Assembly (NCBI GenBank): GCA_964458015.1
Contig: CAYWGR010000087.1
Location: 1-23,142 of the forward strand
Length of the DNA stretch: 23,142 bases
From: CAYWGR01 sp964458015
GTDB taxonomy: Bacteria > Planctomycetota > Planctomycetia > Pirellulales > Thermoguttaceae
Reading direction: 5' to 3'
Shown here: piece by piece, positions 7,162 through 16,754 of the stretch
Numbering within the stretch: position 1 is the first letter of the stretch
Layout: every line of letters starts with the position of its first letter
Position numbers and translations under genes: made by a program
The notes under the pieces: generated by a model
Databases searched by the model: none
Seen by the model: only the letters and a program-made list of their open reading frames with translations
Told to the model about the DNA's origin: nothing

Positions 7162-8790
7162 TTACCGCACGTCCTTAAGCCATTCCTTGATGATGGGCAC
7201 CTCGGGAATGGTTTTCGCGGATTTGAGTTGATAGCGCGCCATCACAACCGCCGGAATTTGGTTCGGCGCAACGCCGTAGGAAGCGATCGTTGCTCCATCG
7301 GTCACAAGACGCACTTGAGCATCGACGCCCAGCTCCGCAATTGCCTTTTCACAACGCTGTTTTGCTTCCTCGCAGGCTTCGCCGCCGTCGCCGAGAATGT
7401 AAAGCGACGCTTTACGGCTGGCGATCTTCATGCGGAATTTTTCATTGATCCGATTTTGGATGGCGGCGATCAGTTGATCCCGCGGCGGAATCCGCGAAAC
7501 GAACGTGATTTCACCGTCGATGCAGATCGTTGGAACGTTGCGAACCATCAGCGAGGTCATGAATACGAGCGACTCGCGATGCTTGATTTTGTGTTCCCGC
7601 CAAATAACGATGCCTTCGAATTCCGGCGCAACCTTGCGAACGGCATCGACCATGTATTGGCAAGGGGCGCAGGCCTCGGAGTCCAGCGTGATGATGTCCA
7701 CGATCACCTTGTCGGCCAGGCCATATTCGCGCATGTCCAAATGATCTTCATCCGATTGATCCGAAGCAACCGCCTTGGCCACTTCGCGGCGATAGGGATC
7801 GAGTACGATCTGCGTGACGGCCTCCAGGTTTGCCGCGGGCGTTGCATACGGAAGATCGCAACCGGGCGAGAGGACGTAGCCCCGTTCGCCGCCCATTTCG
7901 AGACATGCAATGGCGTTTTTCTGCGCATCGATTGGTTTGCCTAAAAGCAACACGCTCGTGAGTTGCAAATTACCGCCGAAGCTGACGCCGCGTGGCAAGC
8001 AGATATCACGCACGAAATGCAACGGGATATTCTCGTCGACCGAGATATTATCCGGCCGGCATTCGCACATGACTTCAATGTTCTGCTGGGCGTGGCCGCA
8101 AACGAAAAAGGAGCCGCACACATCCCGCGCGCGCAGACTGTCGAAAACCGGAGCCACATAAGGCGTGACGTAGTCGCGGAACTGGTCGGGGCCGATCTGG
8201 CTCGTCATCGGGTCAACGACCGCGACGAAATCGCAACCGGCGTCGGCATAATAGCCGGCCATTGCTTTGCAGACATCGCAACAGAACGCCATCACGCGGC
8301 GAACGTACTCCGGCCGATCAAACATCTGCATGAAGATATCGGTGCCCAGCAGATGCAGCGCCAGCGTGAACGGCCCCGTGATCAGGCCATAGATACCGAT
8401 GGTTGGATTAGCTTGCCGGATTCGTTTCGAGGCCGAAAGAACCGTTTTGATTCGCCCCTGATCGGGCCTCGGCACGGTCAGCGATTCCAGCGTGATGCCG
8501 GCGGCCAGCGGATGGGTTTTCACCGAGGGCGGCGTTTCCTCGGCCCAAACCAATTCGCAACCAAGCACCTCGGCCTCGATCTGAAGATCAAACGCCACGG
8601 GAATGCCGTCCGGCTGATACCGATCAATGGCTGCTTGAACGCCCTTCACGAGCAGCTCTTCTGATTTCAGGTAATCACTCGCGGAAACGCCCAGCAAGGC
8701 CCCGCCGTGGCAGCCGACAAATGGCACCCACGGCGTCCGATCAACCGGCTGACACTTGATAGCTGCAAGAAGCCGTTCTTTTCCTGTCAT
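7162..8790 (-). CDS. UROD-fold (MtaA/CmuA-like) methyltransferase fused to two thioredoxin-like domains
   Basis: Residues 1 to about 340 form a uroporphyrinogen-decarboxylase-fold domain of the MtaA/CmuA type, whose known members move methyl groups between corrinoid proteins and thiol acceptors through a zinc site. Family features are TGKERLLAAIKCQPVDRTPWVP at the start, GLITGPFTLA, the Cys231-Gly-His233 region and SPGCDLPYATP (Cys311). The usual His-X-Cys is changed: Phe229 occupies the His position, with a His two residues after the Cys. About 360-450 is a thioredoxin-like domain with CAPC (374-377) and cis-Pro420. About 460-542 resembles a second one (Thioredoxin_3-like) with Cys473, Cys480 and cis-Pro513 but no CxxC. 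True heme-pathway decarboxylase activity is unlikely. The start ATG has only a weak ribosome-binding site. Confidence 0.85.
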   Translation of the reverse strand: MTGKERLLAAIKCQPVDRTPWVPFVGCHGGALLGVSASDYLKSEELLVKGVQAAIDRYQPDGIPVAFDLQIEAEVLGCELVWAEETPPSVKTHPLAAGITLESLTVPRPDQGRIKTVLSASKRIRQANPTIGIYGLITGPFTLALHLLGTDIFMQMFDRPEYVRRVMAFCCDVCKAMAGYYADAGCDFVAVVDPMTSQIGPDQFRDYVTPYVAPVFDSLRARDVCGSFFVCGHAQQNIEVMCECRPDNISVDENIPLHFVRDICLPRGVSFGGNLQLTSVLLLGKPIDAQKNAIACLEMGGERGYVLSPGCDLPYATPAANLEAVTQIVLDPYRREVAKAVASDQSDEDHLDMREYGLADKVIVDIITLDSEACAPCQYMVDAVRKVAPEFEGIVIWREHKIKHRESLVFMTSLMVRNVPTICIDGEITFVSRIPPRDQLIAAIQNRINEKFRMKIASRKASLYILGDGGEACEEAKQRCEKAIAELGVDAQVRLVTDGATIASYGVAPNQIPAVVMARYQLKSAKTIPEVPIIKEWLKDVR

Positions 8791-8932
8791 CGCATCAATT
8801 CCCCGGCGTTAAATGGTTCCCCAAAAAACCTTGATTATATTCCTTGGCCTGCCATTGCACCAGCCCTTGCGGCCTCTTCAAACCAAACATTTGCTCGGGA
8901 AATAAACCCCTCGGTTCTATAAAACATGCCGA

Positions 8933-8963
8933 TTCCGACACGGCACATTCTTTTTCCGACACG
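8933..8963. promoter_or_regulatory. 10-bp direct repeat with 21-bp spacing
   Basis: TTCCGACACG occurs at 8933-8942 and exactly again at 8954-8963, two helical turns apart. It lies about 143-173 bases upstream of the UROD-thioredoxin start codon. The geometry fits a response-regulator-type site, but the regulator is not known and chance cannot be excluded. Confidence 0.4.
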
Positions 8964-9227
8964 TCCTTCGCTTCTGCGATGGATTTATGACAACCAATGG
9001 GCGAAAAAGTGCGGCTGCTCCACCAGCAAATGCACTCGAAACAATCTTAGTTGCCGTTGAATAAAGCTCAACGACAACGTCAGCATCGACAAAACCGATC
9101 AACACGTGAGAAGTAAATCGCGATCAGCGAATATGCGAAGTAGACGCCTGAACAATCAGTAAAGAGTCGATACTCCCCCAACATCGTGTGCATCAAACTG
9201 TGTAAATCGCAGTGTTCGTTGAGCGAT

Positions 9228-9294
9228 GGGATTATTTCTGCCACCCGGAAATAATCCGCGCGATACCACCCAGAAATTATCTCCCCATAGATAA
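9228..9294. promoter_or_regulatory. Operator-like cluster before the giant gene
   Basis: Three copies of MGAAATWATC are present: one inverted (9230-9240) and two direct, inside CCACCCGGAAATAATC (9241-9256) and CCACCCAGAAATTATC (9266-9281), spaced 25 bases. The first two form a perfect ATTATTTC/GAAATAAT dyad. A further dyad, TTATCT/AGATAA, ends the cluster at 9277-9294. It lies 57-123 bases upstream of the start codon. Confidence 0.5.
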
Positions 9295-9350
9295 CCCGTT
9301 TTTAACTTTATGTTTGTAACAGAGGGATTTCCTATAAGGAGGCTTCGATC

Positions 9351-12300
9351 ATGTTGAGCACTATCCACGCACCTGCCGGCATTCGGATGAAATCGCGCAT
9401 GGGCCGATTTGGCAGCCGCATCGAAGCCTCGCCTTCGAAAAGGCGATTTCTACTTGGCCGATCTTTGCGGCTTGAACCGCTGGAAGATCGCAGCCTTCTC
9501 AGTATTTCTTATGTCGACAACAATTTGGCCCATTGGACCGTGACGAACGACCAGAGCGAAATCGGCACACTCGATGCCGGCGATACCGTCACGTGGAATT
9601 ATGGCCAGTCGGATGCCATTGGCGGATTAGTCTATGGCTCCGATGCCTTCAGTTCGATCCAGGAGGCGATCGACGCCGCTGCATGGGGCGATACGATCAA
9701 TGTGGAGGCCGGAACATATGCTGAGCAACTGACGATCAACAAATCACTCGACTTGATTGGAGCCGGTGAGCTGACTACCACGATACTTGCACCAGCCACG
9801 GCCGACCGCCAAACTGTAACATACGGAAGTACGGTTCACGATTACATTGTGGCCGCCTACGCGACTACGACTCCGACGGTCGACGTTCGCATCGAAGGCT
9901 TTACCATTGATGCGAATAACACCGCGAGCAAGGTGTCTGGCACGGGCTGGTTCGACGGCGTTTTTCTACGCGACGTGAACGATGATGGAGGATCGGTTGC
10001 CGGTTTGTTTTCATCCACGATCGAAGGCTTCACAACAACGGCCTATGAAAGTTGGGGTACGGTTGTTTTTGGCGATTCCGAGTTGACCCTGCATGATAAC
10101 ACAATCAGAGAGTTCACGCGCGACGGCATCGATGTGTTTGGCACCGGAGGCACAACAGGCCAGCCGAACGTCACGATCAGCGACAACGTGGTTGCCGGTT
10201 CGGCCACGGGCTTGTTGGGCATCGCCATCGAGGATCACGCGGCTGCAACCCTTACGGGCAACGTCGTGACCGGTATGGCGCGAGCCACTCCCTGGGCAGG
10301 AGTGGGCATCCTTGTTTGGAATGCTGACAATGTCGTTGTCGGCGGGACCGGTCTGGGAGAAGGCAACCAGGTTGATGAAAACTATTACGGCATCTTCGTC
10401 AACACTTCCGAGAATGTTGAAGTGGTCGGTAATGAACTGACGCACAACATCAACCGTGCTATTACCTTGGATGACGCGGACGATAATACCGTGGCAAGGA
10501 ATATCATCGTCGGCACCACGGAAGGCACCGAAGACGCGGGCATAGCTTTGCTGAACGACGCAACGGGCAATATGATCGGCGGTGATACAACAGCAGATGG
10601 AAATACCATTACGCTGGCCACATCCGGCAGTCATCTTTTGTATGCAATCTATCTGCCGAACAATGCGGGGGCGGGCAGCAATACGATCAAAAACAACAGC
10701 ATTCAGGGCGGTACGCGGGCCGTACAGGTTGACACGGGAAATACCGGCACTACCACGATCGTTGGCAACACGATCGGGGACGTTGTTGCGCCCTCGTTTG
10801 GCGGCATCATGGCCAACGGCGGCAACCTGGTTGTTACCGGCAACACCTTAACGAACGCTGTTCGACCGATCGAATTTTGGGGCGTAGGTACAGCGACCGT
10901 TACCGGCAACTATATCTATGGCGCCACCTTTGACGCCATCAATGTTGGCAGCGTCGCCACCGGATCCACGTTTTCCAATAATACTATTAGCGGCCTGGGA
11001 ACGGACGTCACTTCCAAACCCACCGCCGGGATCAACGTTCGGAATGGCAACAGCGGCCTGGTCATCAGCGGCAATCAAATCGACAATATGCTTTATAATG
11101 GCATCCAGGTAACCGGCGGATCCGGCTTCACGATCACCGACAACGTGATGTCCTACCTCGGCTCTTATGTGGCGGAAGGATTGTTTGGCGTGGGAATTTT
11201 GCTCGGCGCGCCGCAAGGCGAGCATGGATGGTACACAGGCCTCGGTACACACAACTCTACCGTCTCCGGCAACGAGGTTTCTTATTCCAACGAGGGCATC
11301 GACCTATACTACGCTTCTAACAATCAAATCACCGGAAACAATCTGCATGATCTGAAAAACGACGGAATGTGGCTCCAGGACGCCAGCGACAACACCATTA
11401 CAGGGAACACGGTGGCCGGAGTTCGCGACGGCGCCGGCAACGGCATGGGAATCGCTGTCTATGGCACCGACTTGGTGGGCGGCGTTCCGGCCGACGGCGG
11501 CTCTGATCGCAACGAGATTACCGCCAATACCGTGACGGATTGCGATTATGGTCTGTTGGCGTTGGATCTTTCGGATGACAACACCTTTACGAACAACGTT
11601 GTTAATCTTAATGCCACGGCCGTGGGCGCATGGACCTATGTGCTTGGACGTGATCCTGTTGACAATGTATTTCACGAGAACGATCTATCGGGCAACACGC
11701 AATACTTCTTCGTCTCCGATACGATCGATGCATCCTGCAACTGGTTCGGTACAGGCGTGCGGGCGTCGGCCGTGGCCGCGGCAAGCACGGGCATCTCCTT
11801 TGTGGATATTTCGCCGATGCTAGACCACGGAGACAGCGACACCTTGACCGCTGGTTTCCAGGCCGACTATAGCTCGTTGACCGTTACGACGCTCGGCGCT
11901 CAACTCTCCGGCACCCGCATTCAGGAAGGCGTCAACTTGGTAGATGATGAGGGGATCGTTCATGTGGACGCCGGCACCTACGTCGAGCAAGTGACGATCA
12001 ACAAGTCGCTGGACCTGATCGGCGAAGGCGAGAGTTCCACGATTATTCAAGCACCAACGGCCCCCAGATCCGGCAAGATTTCCGTCGCTGGCAGCGGCAT
12101 ATGGGATTATATCCTGGCCGCCTATGCCACAAGCGACACCATTGATGTTCGTGTCGAAGGATTTATGTTTGATGCCAATGACCAGAACAAGACTGCCGAC
12201 ACAACTACGAAATTCACCGGCGTTTTCTTCAGTAACGTTTACGACGACCCAGATGATCATGACGGCACGGTTGCGGGATTGTTTTCCTCGACTATTCATA

Positions 12301-15300
12301 ACTTCGGCACGGACTTGCAGAACTATGGCGTTCGTATTTACGGCCAGTCCAAGCTCACGGTGGATGACAATACAGTTTATGAGTACACCAGAGATGGCAT
12401 TACGGCCAACGGCGATGATGACAGTGTGACGACGGACGATCCCGATGTGATTATCAGCAATAACGCGGTTACGGGAATTGGCACGGTCGCAGTCGTGCAA
12501 AACGGCATCCAAGTGGCTTATGGTGCTTCCGGCAGTATTACAGGAAACACGGTGAGCAACGATACCGGCGATTCGGAGTGGTGGTCAACCGGTATACTCG
12601 TCTCATATACTGATAACATTACCGTCACCAATAATACGGCCATCGGCAACACCACGGGCGTCTATGTGGCGTTTGCCGACAACAATACCGTTTCGCAAAA
12701 CACATTCACCAACAATGTGCAGGCCGGTGTGATGGTCAGCAACAACGATAAGGCCGGACCTGCCACAACTAACAACCACATCGAGGATAACACGTTCACC
12801 GGCGGCTGGGCGGGCATCTGGTCGTCCTATTGCGCAGGCAATTTCTACCAGAACAACATTATCAGCAAAGCTACCGGCAACGCCATTTACTTCTGGGATA
12901 CCGATAATAATACGGTATCCGGTAACACCATCAGCGACATTCACGATGGATCGCTCGGTGCATGGGGCATCGCTCTGGATGGCGGAGATACCACCGGAAC
13001 CGTGGGCTCGGATGGAAATACCATCAGCGGCAATATCATCTCGGATACGGATATTCAAGTCTGGGTAGGAAACGGCTCCGATAGCAATACGGTCTCCGGA
13101 AACACGCTTTCCGACGGCGTCATCGGCATACAGGCTAGTGCTTATACTTATGACCACAGGACAATCGCTCCGTCCAATATCACGATTAGTGGTAATACGA
13201 TTACCGACATGACGACCGGAATCGACCTCGTGCTAGGCTCGGCCACGGTTTCGGGCAATATCTTTAACGGCACGACGGATAACGAAGTCGATCTGCTTCT
13301 CGAATCTACCGCAGGAATAGTCACGATCGGCCCTGGCAACAGCTTTGCAGGCGACACGCGTTACATCGAGAACCACACATCGCAATCCTTCGACCTTACT
13401 GGGACTAACGCCCAAATCTATGAAGAAACCGATAATTTCCGCATCGAAGACAAGATGTATCATGCTTTGGATAATGCGGCTTGTGGTTTGATTACTTGGG
13501 TTGCAGACACGTTGTTCGTGTCGACCGGCGGAAAGATTCAACTCGCGGTCGATGCTGCAACGTCCGGCGACACGGCTTATGTCGAGGCCGGCACCTATAC
13601 CGAACTGTTGGCCATCAACAAATCGCTTGATTTGATCGGCGAAGGCAGCAGCACGACGACAATCGACGGCGATGGCGGCGATACCGTGGTCTATATTGAT
13701 TCCGGCTCCGCGGATTGGGTCGTTTCGCTTTTCGGCTTCACGATCACCGGCGGCGAAAGCAGCAATCACGGCGGCGGCATCTATAACGATGGCGGCACAT
13801 TGACGGTGGATAATTGCATTATCACTGGAAACTCTGCGAGACAAATCGGCGGCGGCATCTTCGATAATAGCACCGGCACGTTGACGATCAAGAACTCGAC
13901 GATTTCGAATAACACGTCCAACAACATGGGCGGCGGCATTGGTGATTGGGCCGGCTGCACGGTCATCATCGAAAATTCCACGATATCCGACAATGCGGCC
14001 TTCGACGGCGGTGGCATCAGTGCGATGCAAAGCACTTGGACCATTCGGAACACTACCATCGACGGAAACAGCACCTACGCGGAAGACGGTTACGGTTACG
14101 GTGGCGGCATCATGAATTGGGGTAGCGATGTAACGCTAGAAGGCTGCACGATCTCGAACAACACGGCGACCTATCTTGGCGGCGGCATTCAGAATCAAAG
14201 CACGATGACTCTGATTTCTTCTACTCTGTTCGGCAATACTGCCTTGTACGGTGCCGGCATCTCTAGTATCCACGAAATAACGATTCAAAACAGCACCATC
14301 GCCAACAATACCGCGACGGGTGCTGTGGACAGCTCCGGTGGCGGCATCCTGTATCAAGGAATCATGACAATCGCCAACAGCACAATCGCGGGAAATGCGG
14401 CGGTGCAGGGCGGCGGCATCTATAACAACGCCACGACCATCGCGGAGATGGTGAATTCGATCGTGGCGGACAACACGAGTTCTGATTCTTCGTCACCGGA
14501 TATTTATGGAACGATCACGGCCAACTACTGCTTGATCGGAGACATGACGGGGGCGACCCTCACCGATGGTTCCGCCCATAACCTGCTCGACGTTGACCCG
14601 CTGCTTGGCACGCTCGGATATTATGAAAGCGGAATACAAACCATTCCGTTGTTGAAGGGCAGTCCCGCTCTCAACGCGGGCAGCAATGCCCTGATTCCCA
14701 GCGGCATGACGACCGATGAACGCGGCTTCAACCGCATTTTCCGAGTCATCGTCGATATGGGAGCTCATGAGGTCAGCGATCCGTCGGTATTTGGCACACT
14801 GCCCGTCGTAACGTTGACGGCTCCCGCCTACACCAACAACACGACGCCCACGGTCTATATCCACGCCACGCCGGGCGACGAGGGTAAATTGCCTAGCGGA
14901 ACGACGGTCTATCTGGATGTGGACTTGAATGATGACAGCGATTACGAAGATCCCGGCGAGCAAGCCTATTGCACAGGCACGCTCGATGAAAACGGCGACT
15001 CGGTGATTATCGTCACTCCGGCGCTCGCCCAGGGCAGCTATGAAATGAAGGCACGTGTGACCGACACCTTGTATAACGAGGGCATCAGTATTCCCACTAA
15101 TGTGGTGATCGATCTGACAGCGCCAACCGTGACAGCTAATCGGGCAAGCACGCAGCCTGAAACAACCAGCAAGTCGCCGATCTATTTCACCGTGGTATTC
15201 AGCAAGATCGTTACCGGCTTCTCGGCGTCGGGCGTTATTTTCAGCGGCACTGCCCCGGGAACGCTTTCGGCCGTCGTAACCGGCAGCGGAACGACCTATA

Positions 15301-16628
15301 CCGTGGCCGTCTCCGGCATGACGGGCACCGGCACCGTCACGGTCAGCCTCAAGGCGGGAGCTGCACATGATTTGGCCGGCAACGCCAGCGAGGCATCGAC
15401 CAGCACCCACAATTCCGTCAACTTTATCGCAGGCCCCGCGATATCCAATGTTTCCGTCTCCGCCAAGACATCTTCGGAAAACACGAACATCACCTTCAAA
15501 GTGGTCGATAACAAAGGCATATCCTCCGTCCAGTTGAAGATCGACGGCAAGAACGTCTCGATTCGCAAAACATCCGGCGACAAGTATTCCGCAACCTATG
15601 CCTATTCCGGCTTGCTCACGGCCAGTACGCATACATATACGATCAGGGCCGTCAGTTCGCGCGGAACCAGCACTTACACCAACTCGTTCACGGTGGCTGC
15701 CAGTACTCCAACGATATCGAGCGTTTCGGTCATCGCTTCGAAATCGGATAAACCGGCGACTTTCTCTTGGAGAGTATTCACCATCGACGGCATCCGAGCC
15801 GTCAAGATATCCATCGACGGCGGAACTGCCGTTACGGTGCAAAAGAGTTCCGGTAGCAGCACATCGGCCACGTACTTGTACTCGGCTTTGCTGTCGGCCC
15901 GAACGCACACTTACACCATCACCGCCGTGGGCGCCACGGGCAAGGCGGCTACTCCTTATACAGGCCGGGTCACCGTCGTGGGTACCACTCCGTTGATCGT
16001 CAACGTGAAAGCCACAGCCAAGACCTCCTCCAACAACACCACCATCAAGTGGACCGTCTATGACATCGACGGCATCGGCTCTACGACCCTGAAGATCGAC
16101 GGCCGCAAGATAACTTCCGGCATCACGCATACGGGCAGCAGCACCTACATCACGTACACCTACACCGGAAAATTATCCGCGGGTAGACACAGCTACACCA
16201 TCAATGCAACCGACGCCTCCGTACCGCAGGTGGCGGCGAAACAATTTTCCGGCAACGTGACGGTCGCGGCTTCGGTGCCAACCATTACGCATGTTGTCGT
16301 GACTCCCACAAAGTCCAGGACGACCATCACCTGGACGGCCTCGGATATCGACGGCATGAAATCGGTCGTTTTGAAGATCGACGGCCGAGGAGTAACCATC
16401 ACGAAGTCTGGCGACAATTACTCCTACTCAGGTAAACTATCCGTCGGCCGATACACTTACTCCATAACCGCCACCAGTACGCTGAACAAGTCCGCCACGG
16501 TGTCGGGCAACTTGATAGTTCGCAATACGCTCAGCGCTCCTCATAGCAGCTTTGCCACGGCGTTGTCAAAGACAAACACGTATTCCCATTCGCTCCTCGA
16601 TGACGAAACTACCGCCTCCATCGTATAG
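9351..16628 (+). CDS. Giant secreted beta-helix protein with Ig-like repeats
   Basis: This 2425-aa protein is probably exported or surface-located. The N-terminus carries the planctomycete-type segment LRLEPLEDRSLLS (about 40-52), often found at the start of giant exported proteins, after a basic stretch. Three right-handed parallel beta-helix modules follow, starting near 101, 853 and 1393. Each opens with a NosD/pectate-lyase-like phrase of the type GDT..VEAGTY.E.L.INKSLDLIGEG and continues with many NTI.GN.I or GGGIYN repeats. The third ends in ALNAGS..TTDERGF and VDMGAHE (choice-of-anchor Q type, about 1808). Two Ig-like domains (about 1817-1920 and 1923-2028) and four tandem repeats of about 90-96 residues (2028-2410) follow. 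No PEP-CTERM, dockerin or C-terminal anchor is seen. AAGGAGG eight bases before the ATG fixes the start. Adhesion or polysaccharide binding is plausible; no catalytic residues were identified. Confidence 0.9.
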   Translation: MLSTIHAPAGIRMKSRMGRFGSRIEASPSKRRFLLGRSLRLEPLEDRSLLSISYVDNNLAHWTVTNDQSEIGTLDAGDTVTWNYGQSDAIGGLVYGSDAFSSIQEAIDAAAWGDTINVEAGTYAEQLTINKSLDLIGAGELTTTILAPATADRQTVTYGSTVHDYIVAAYATTTPTVDVRIEGFTIDANNTASKVSGTGWFDGVFLRDVNDDGGSVAGLFSSTIEGFTTTAYESWGTVVFGDSELTLHDNTIREFTRDGIDVFGTGGTTGQPNVTISDNVVAGSATGLLGIAIEDHAAATLTGNVVTGMARATPWAGVGILVWNADNVVVGGTGLGEGNQVDENYYGIFVNTSENVEVVGNELTHNINRAITLDDADDNTVARNIIVGTTEGTEDAGIALLNDATGNMIGGDTTADGNTITLATSGSHLLYAIYLPNNAGAGSNTIKNNSIQGGTRAVQVDTGNTGTTTIVGNTIGDVVAPSFGGIMANGGNLVVTGNTLTNAVRPIEFWGVGTATVTGNYIYGATFDAINVGSVATGSTFSNNTISGLGTDVTSKPTAGINVRNGNSGLVISGNQIDNMLYNGIQVTGGSGFTITDNVMSYLGSYVAEGLFGVGILLGAPQGEHGWYTGLGTHNSTVSGNEVSYSNEGIDLYYASNNQITGNNLHDLKNDGMWLQDASDNTITGNTVAGVRDGAGNGMGIAVYGTDLVGGVPADGGSDRNEITANTVTDCDYGLLALDLSDDNTFTNNVVNLNATAVGAWTYVLGRDPVDNVFHENDLSGNTQYFFVSDTIDASCNWFGTGVRASAVAAASTGISFVDISPMLDHGDSDTLTAGFQADYSSLTVTTLGAQLSGTRIQEGVNLVDDEGIVHVDAGTYVEQVTINKSLDLIGEGESSTIIQAPTAPRSGKISVAGSGIWDYILAAYATSDTIDVRVEGFMFDANDQNKTADTTTKFTGVFFSNVYDDPDDHDGTVAGLFSSTIHNFGTDLQNYGVRIYGQSKLTVDDNTVYEYTRDGITANGDDDSVTTDDPDVIISNNAVTGIGTVAVVQNGIQVAYGASGSITGNTVSNDTGDSEWWSTGILVSYTDNITVTNNTAIGNTTGVYVAFADNNTVSQNTFTNNVQAGVMVSNNDKAGPATTNNHIEDNTFTGGWAGIWSSYCAGNFYQNNIISKATGNAIYFWDTDNNTVSGNTISDIHDGSLGAWGIALDGGDTTGTVGSDGNTISGNIISDTDIQVWVGNGSDSNTVSGNTLSDGVIGIQASAYTYDHRTIAPSNITISGNTITDMTTGIDLVLGSATVSGNIFNGTTDNEVDLLLESTAGIVTIGPGNSFAGDTRYIENHTSQSFDLTGTNAQIYEETDNFRIEDKMYHALDNAACGLITWVADTLFVSTGGKIQLAVDAATSGDTAYVEAGTYTELLAINKSLDLIGEGSSTTTIDGDGGDTVVYIDSGSADWVVSLFGFTITGGESSNHGGGIYNDGGTLTVDNCIITGNSARQIGGGIFDNSTGTLTIKNSTISNNTSNNMGGGIGDWAGCTVIIENSTISDNAAFDGGGISAMQSTWTIRNTTIDGNSTYAEDGYGYGGGIMNWGSDVTLEGCTISNNTATYLGGGIQNQSTMTLISSTLFGNTALYGAGISSIHEITIQNSTIANNTATGAVDSSGGGILYQGIMTIANSTIAGNAAVQGGGIYNNATTIAEMVNSIVADNTSSDSSSPDIYGTITANYCLIGDMTGATLTDGSAHNLLDVDPLLGTLGYYESGIQTIPLLKGSPALNAGSNALIPSGMTTDERGFNRIFRVIVDMGAHEVSDPSVFGTLPVVTLTAPAYTNNTTPTVYIHATPGDEGKLPSGTTVYLDVDLNDDSDYEDPGEQAYCTGTLDENGDSVIIVTPALAQGSYEMKARVTDTLYNEGISIPTNVVIDLTAPTVTANRASTQPETTSKSPIYFTVVFSKIVTGFSASGVIFSGTAPGTLSAVVTGSGTTYTVAVSGMTGTGTVTVSLKAGAAHDLAGNASEASTSTHNSVNFIAGPAISNVSVSAKTSSENTNITFKVVDNKGISSVQLKIDGKNVSIRKTSGDKYSATYAYSGLLTASTHTYTIRAVSSRGTSTYTNSFTVAASTPTISSVSVIASKSDKPATFSWRVFTIDGIRAVKISIDGGTAVTVQKSSGSSTSATYLYSALLSARTHTYTITAVGATGKAATPYTGRVTVVGTTPLIVNVKATAKTSSNNTTIKWTVYDIDGIGSTTLKIDGRKITSGITHTGSSTYITYTYTGKLSAGRHSYTINATDASVPQVAAKQFSGNVTVAASVPTITHVVVTPTKSRTTITWTASDIDGMKSVVLKIDGRGVTITKSGDNYSYSGKLSVGRYTYSITATSTLNKSATVSGNLIVRNTLSAPHSSFATALSKTNTYSHSLLDDETTASIV

Positions 16629-16754
16629 AATCAACCGGTACGATGGATGCGGATAGAGAGTTACATCCAACAAGCCGGCCAATCCTCCTCGGCCAATTCT
16701 TAAACCCCGTGCAAGCATCTTGCCTACACGTATCCAAGATGACCAAGACGTCAA

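Larger units (their letters stand above)
8791..9350. other. 560-base divergent intergenic region
   Basis: The region separates the minus-strand UROD-thioredoxin operon from the plus-strand giant gene and should hold both promoters. It contains a 10-base direct repeat (8933-8963) and a cluster of dyads (9228-9294), listed separately. A 62-aa open frame on minus (8917-9105) has no protein-like features and no ribosome-binding site. No convincing -35/-10 pair was found for either gene. Confidence 0.6.

Noticed and set aside
7162..8790. Heme-pathway uroporphyrinogen decarboxylase (hemE)
   Set aside because: Low resemblance outside the fold, presence of MtaA-like Cys motifs and the thioredoxin fusion; genuine HemE is about 350 aa.
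8917..9105. 62-aa open frame on minus in the divergent region
   Set aside because: No ribosome-binding site, no recognisable motif, and it covers the direct repeat.
13233..14030. 265-aa open frame on minus inside the third beta-helix module
   Set aside because: It is antisense shadow of Gly/Asn-rich repeats with unnatural composition.
14493..16130. 545-aa open frame on minus inside the giant gene
   Set aside because: It is antisense to the Ig-like repeat region and arises from the repetitive codon pattern; no recognisable motif.
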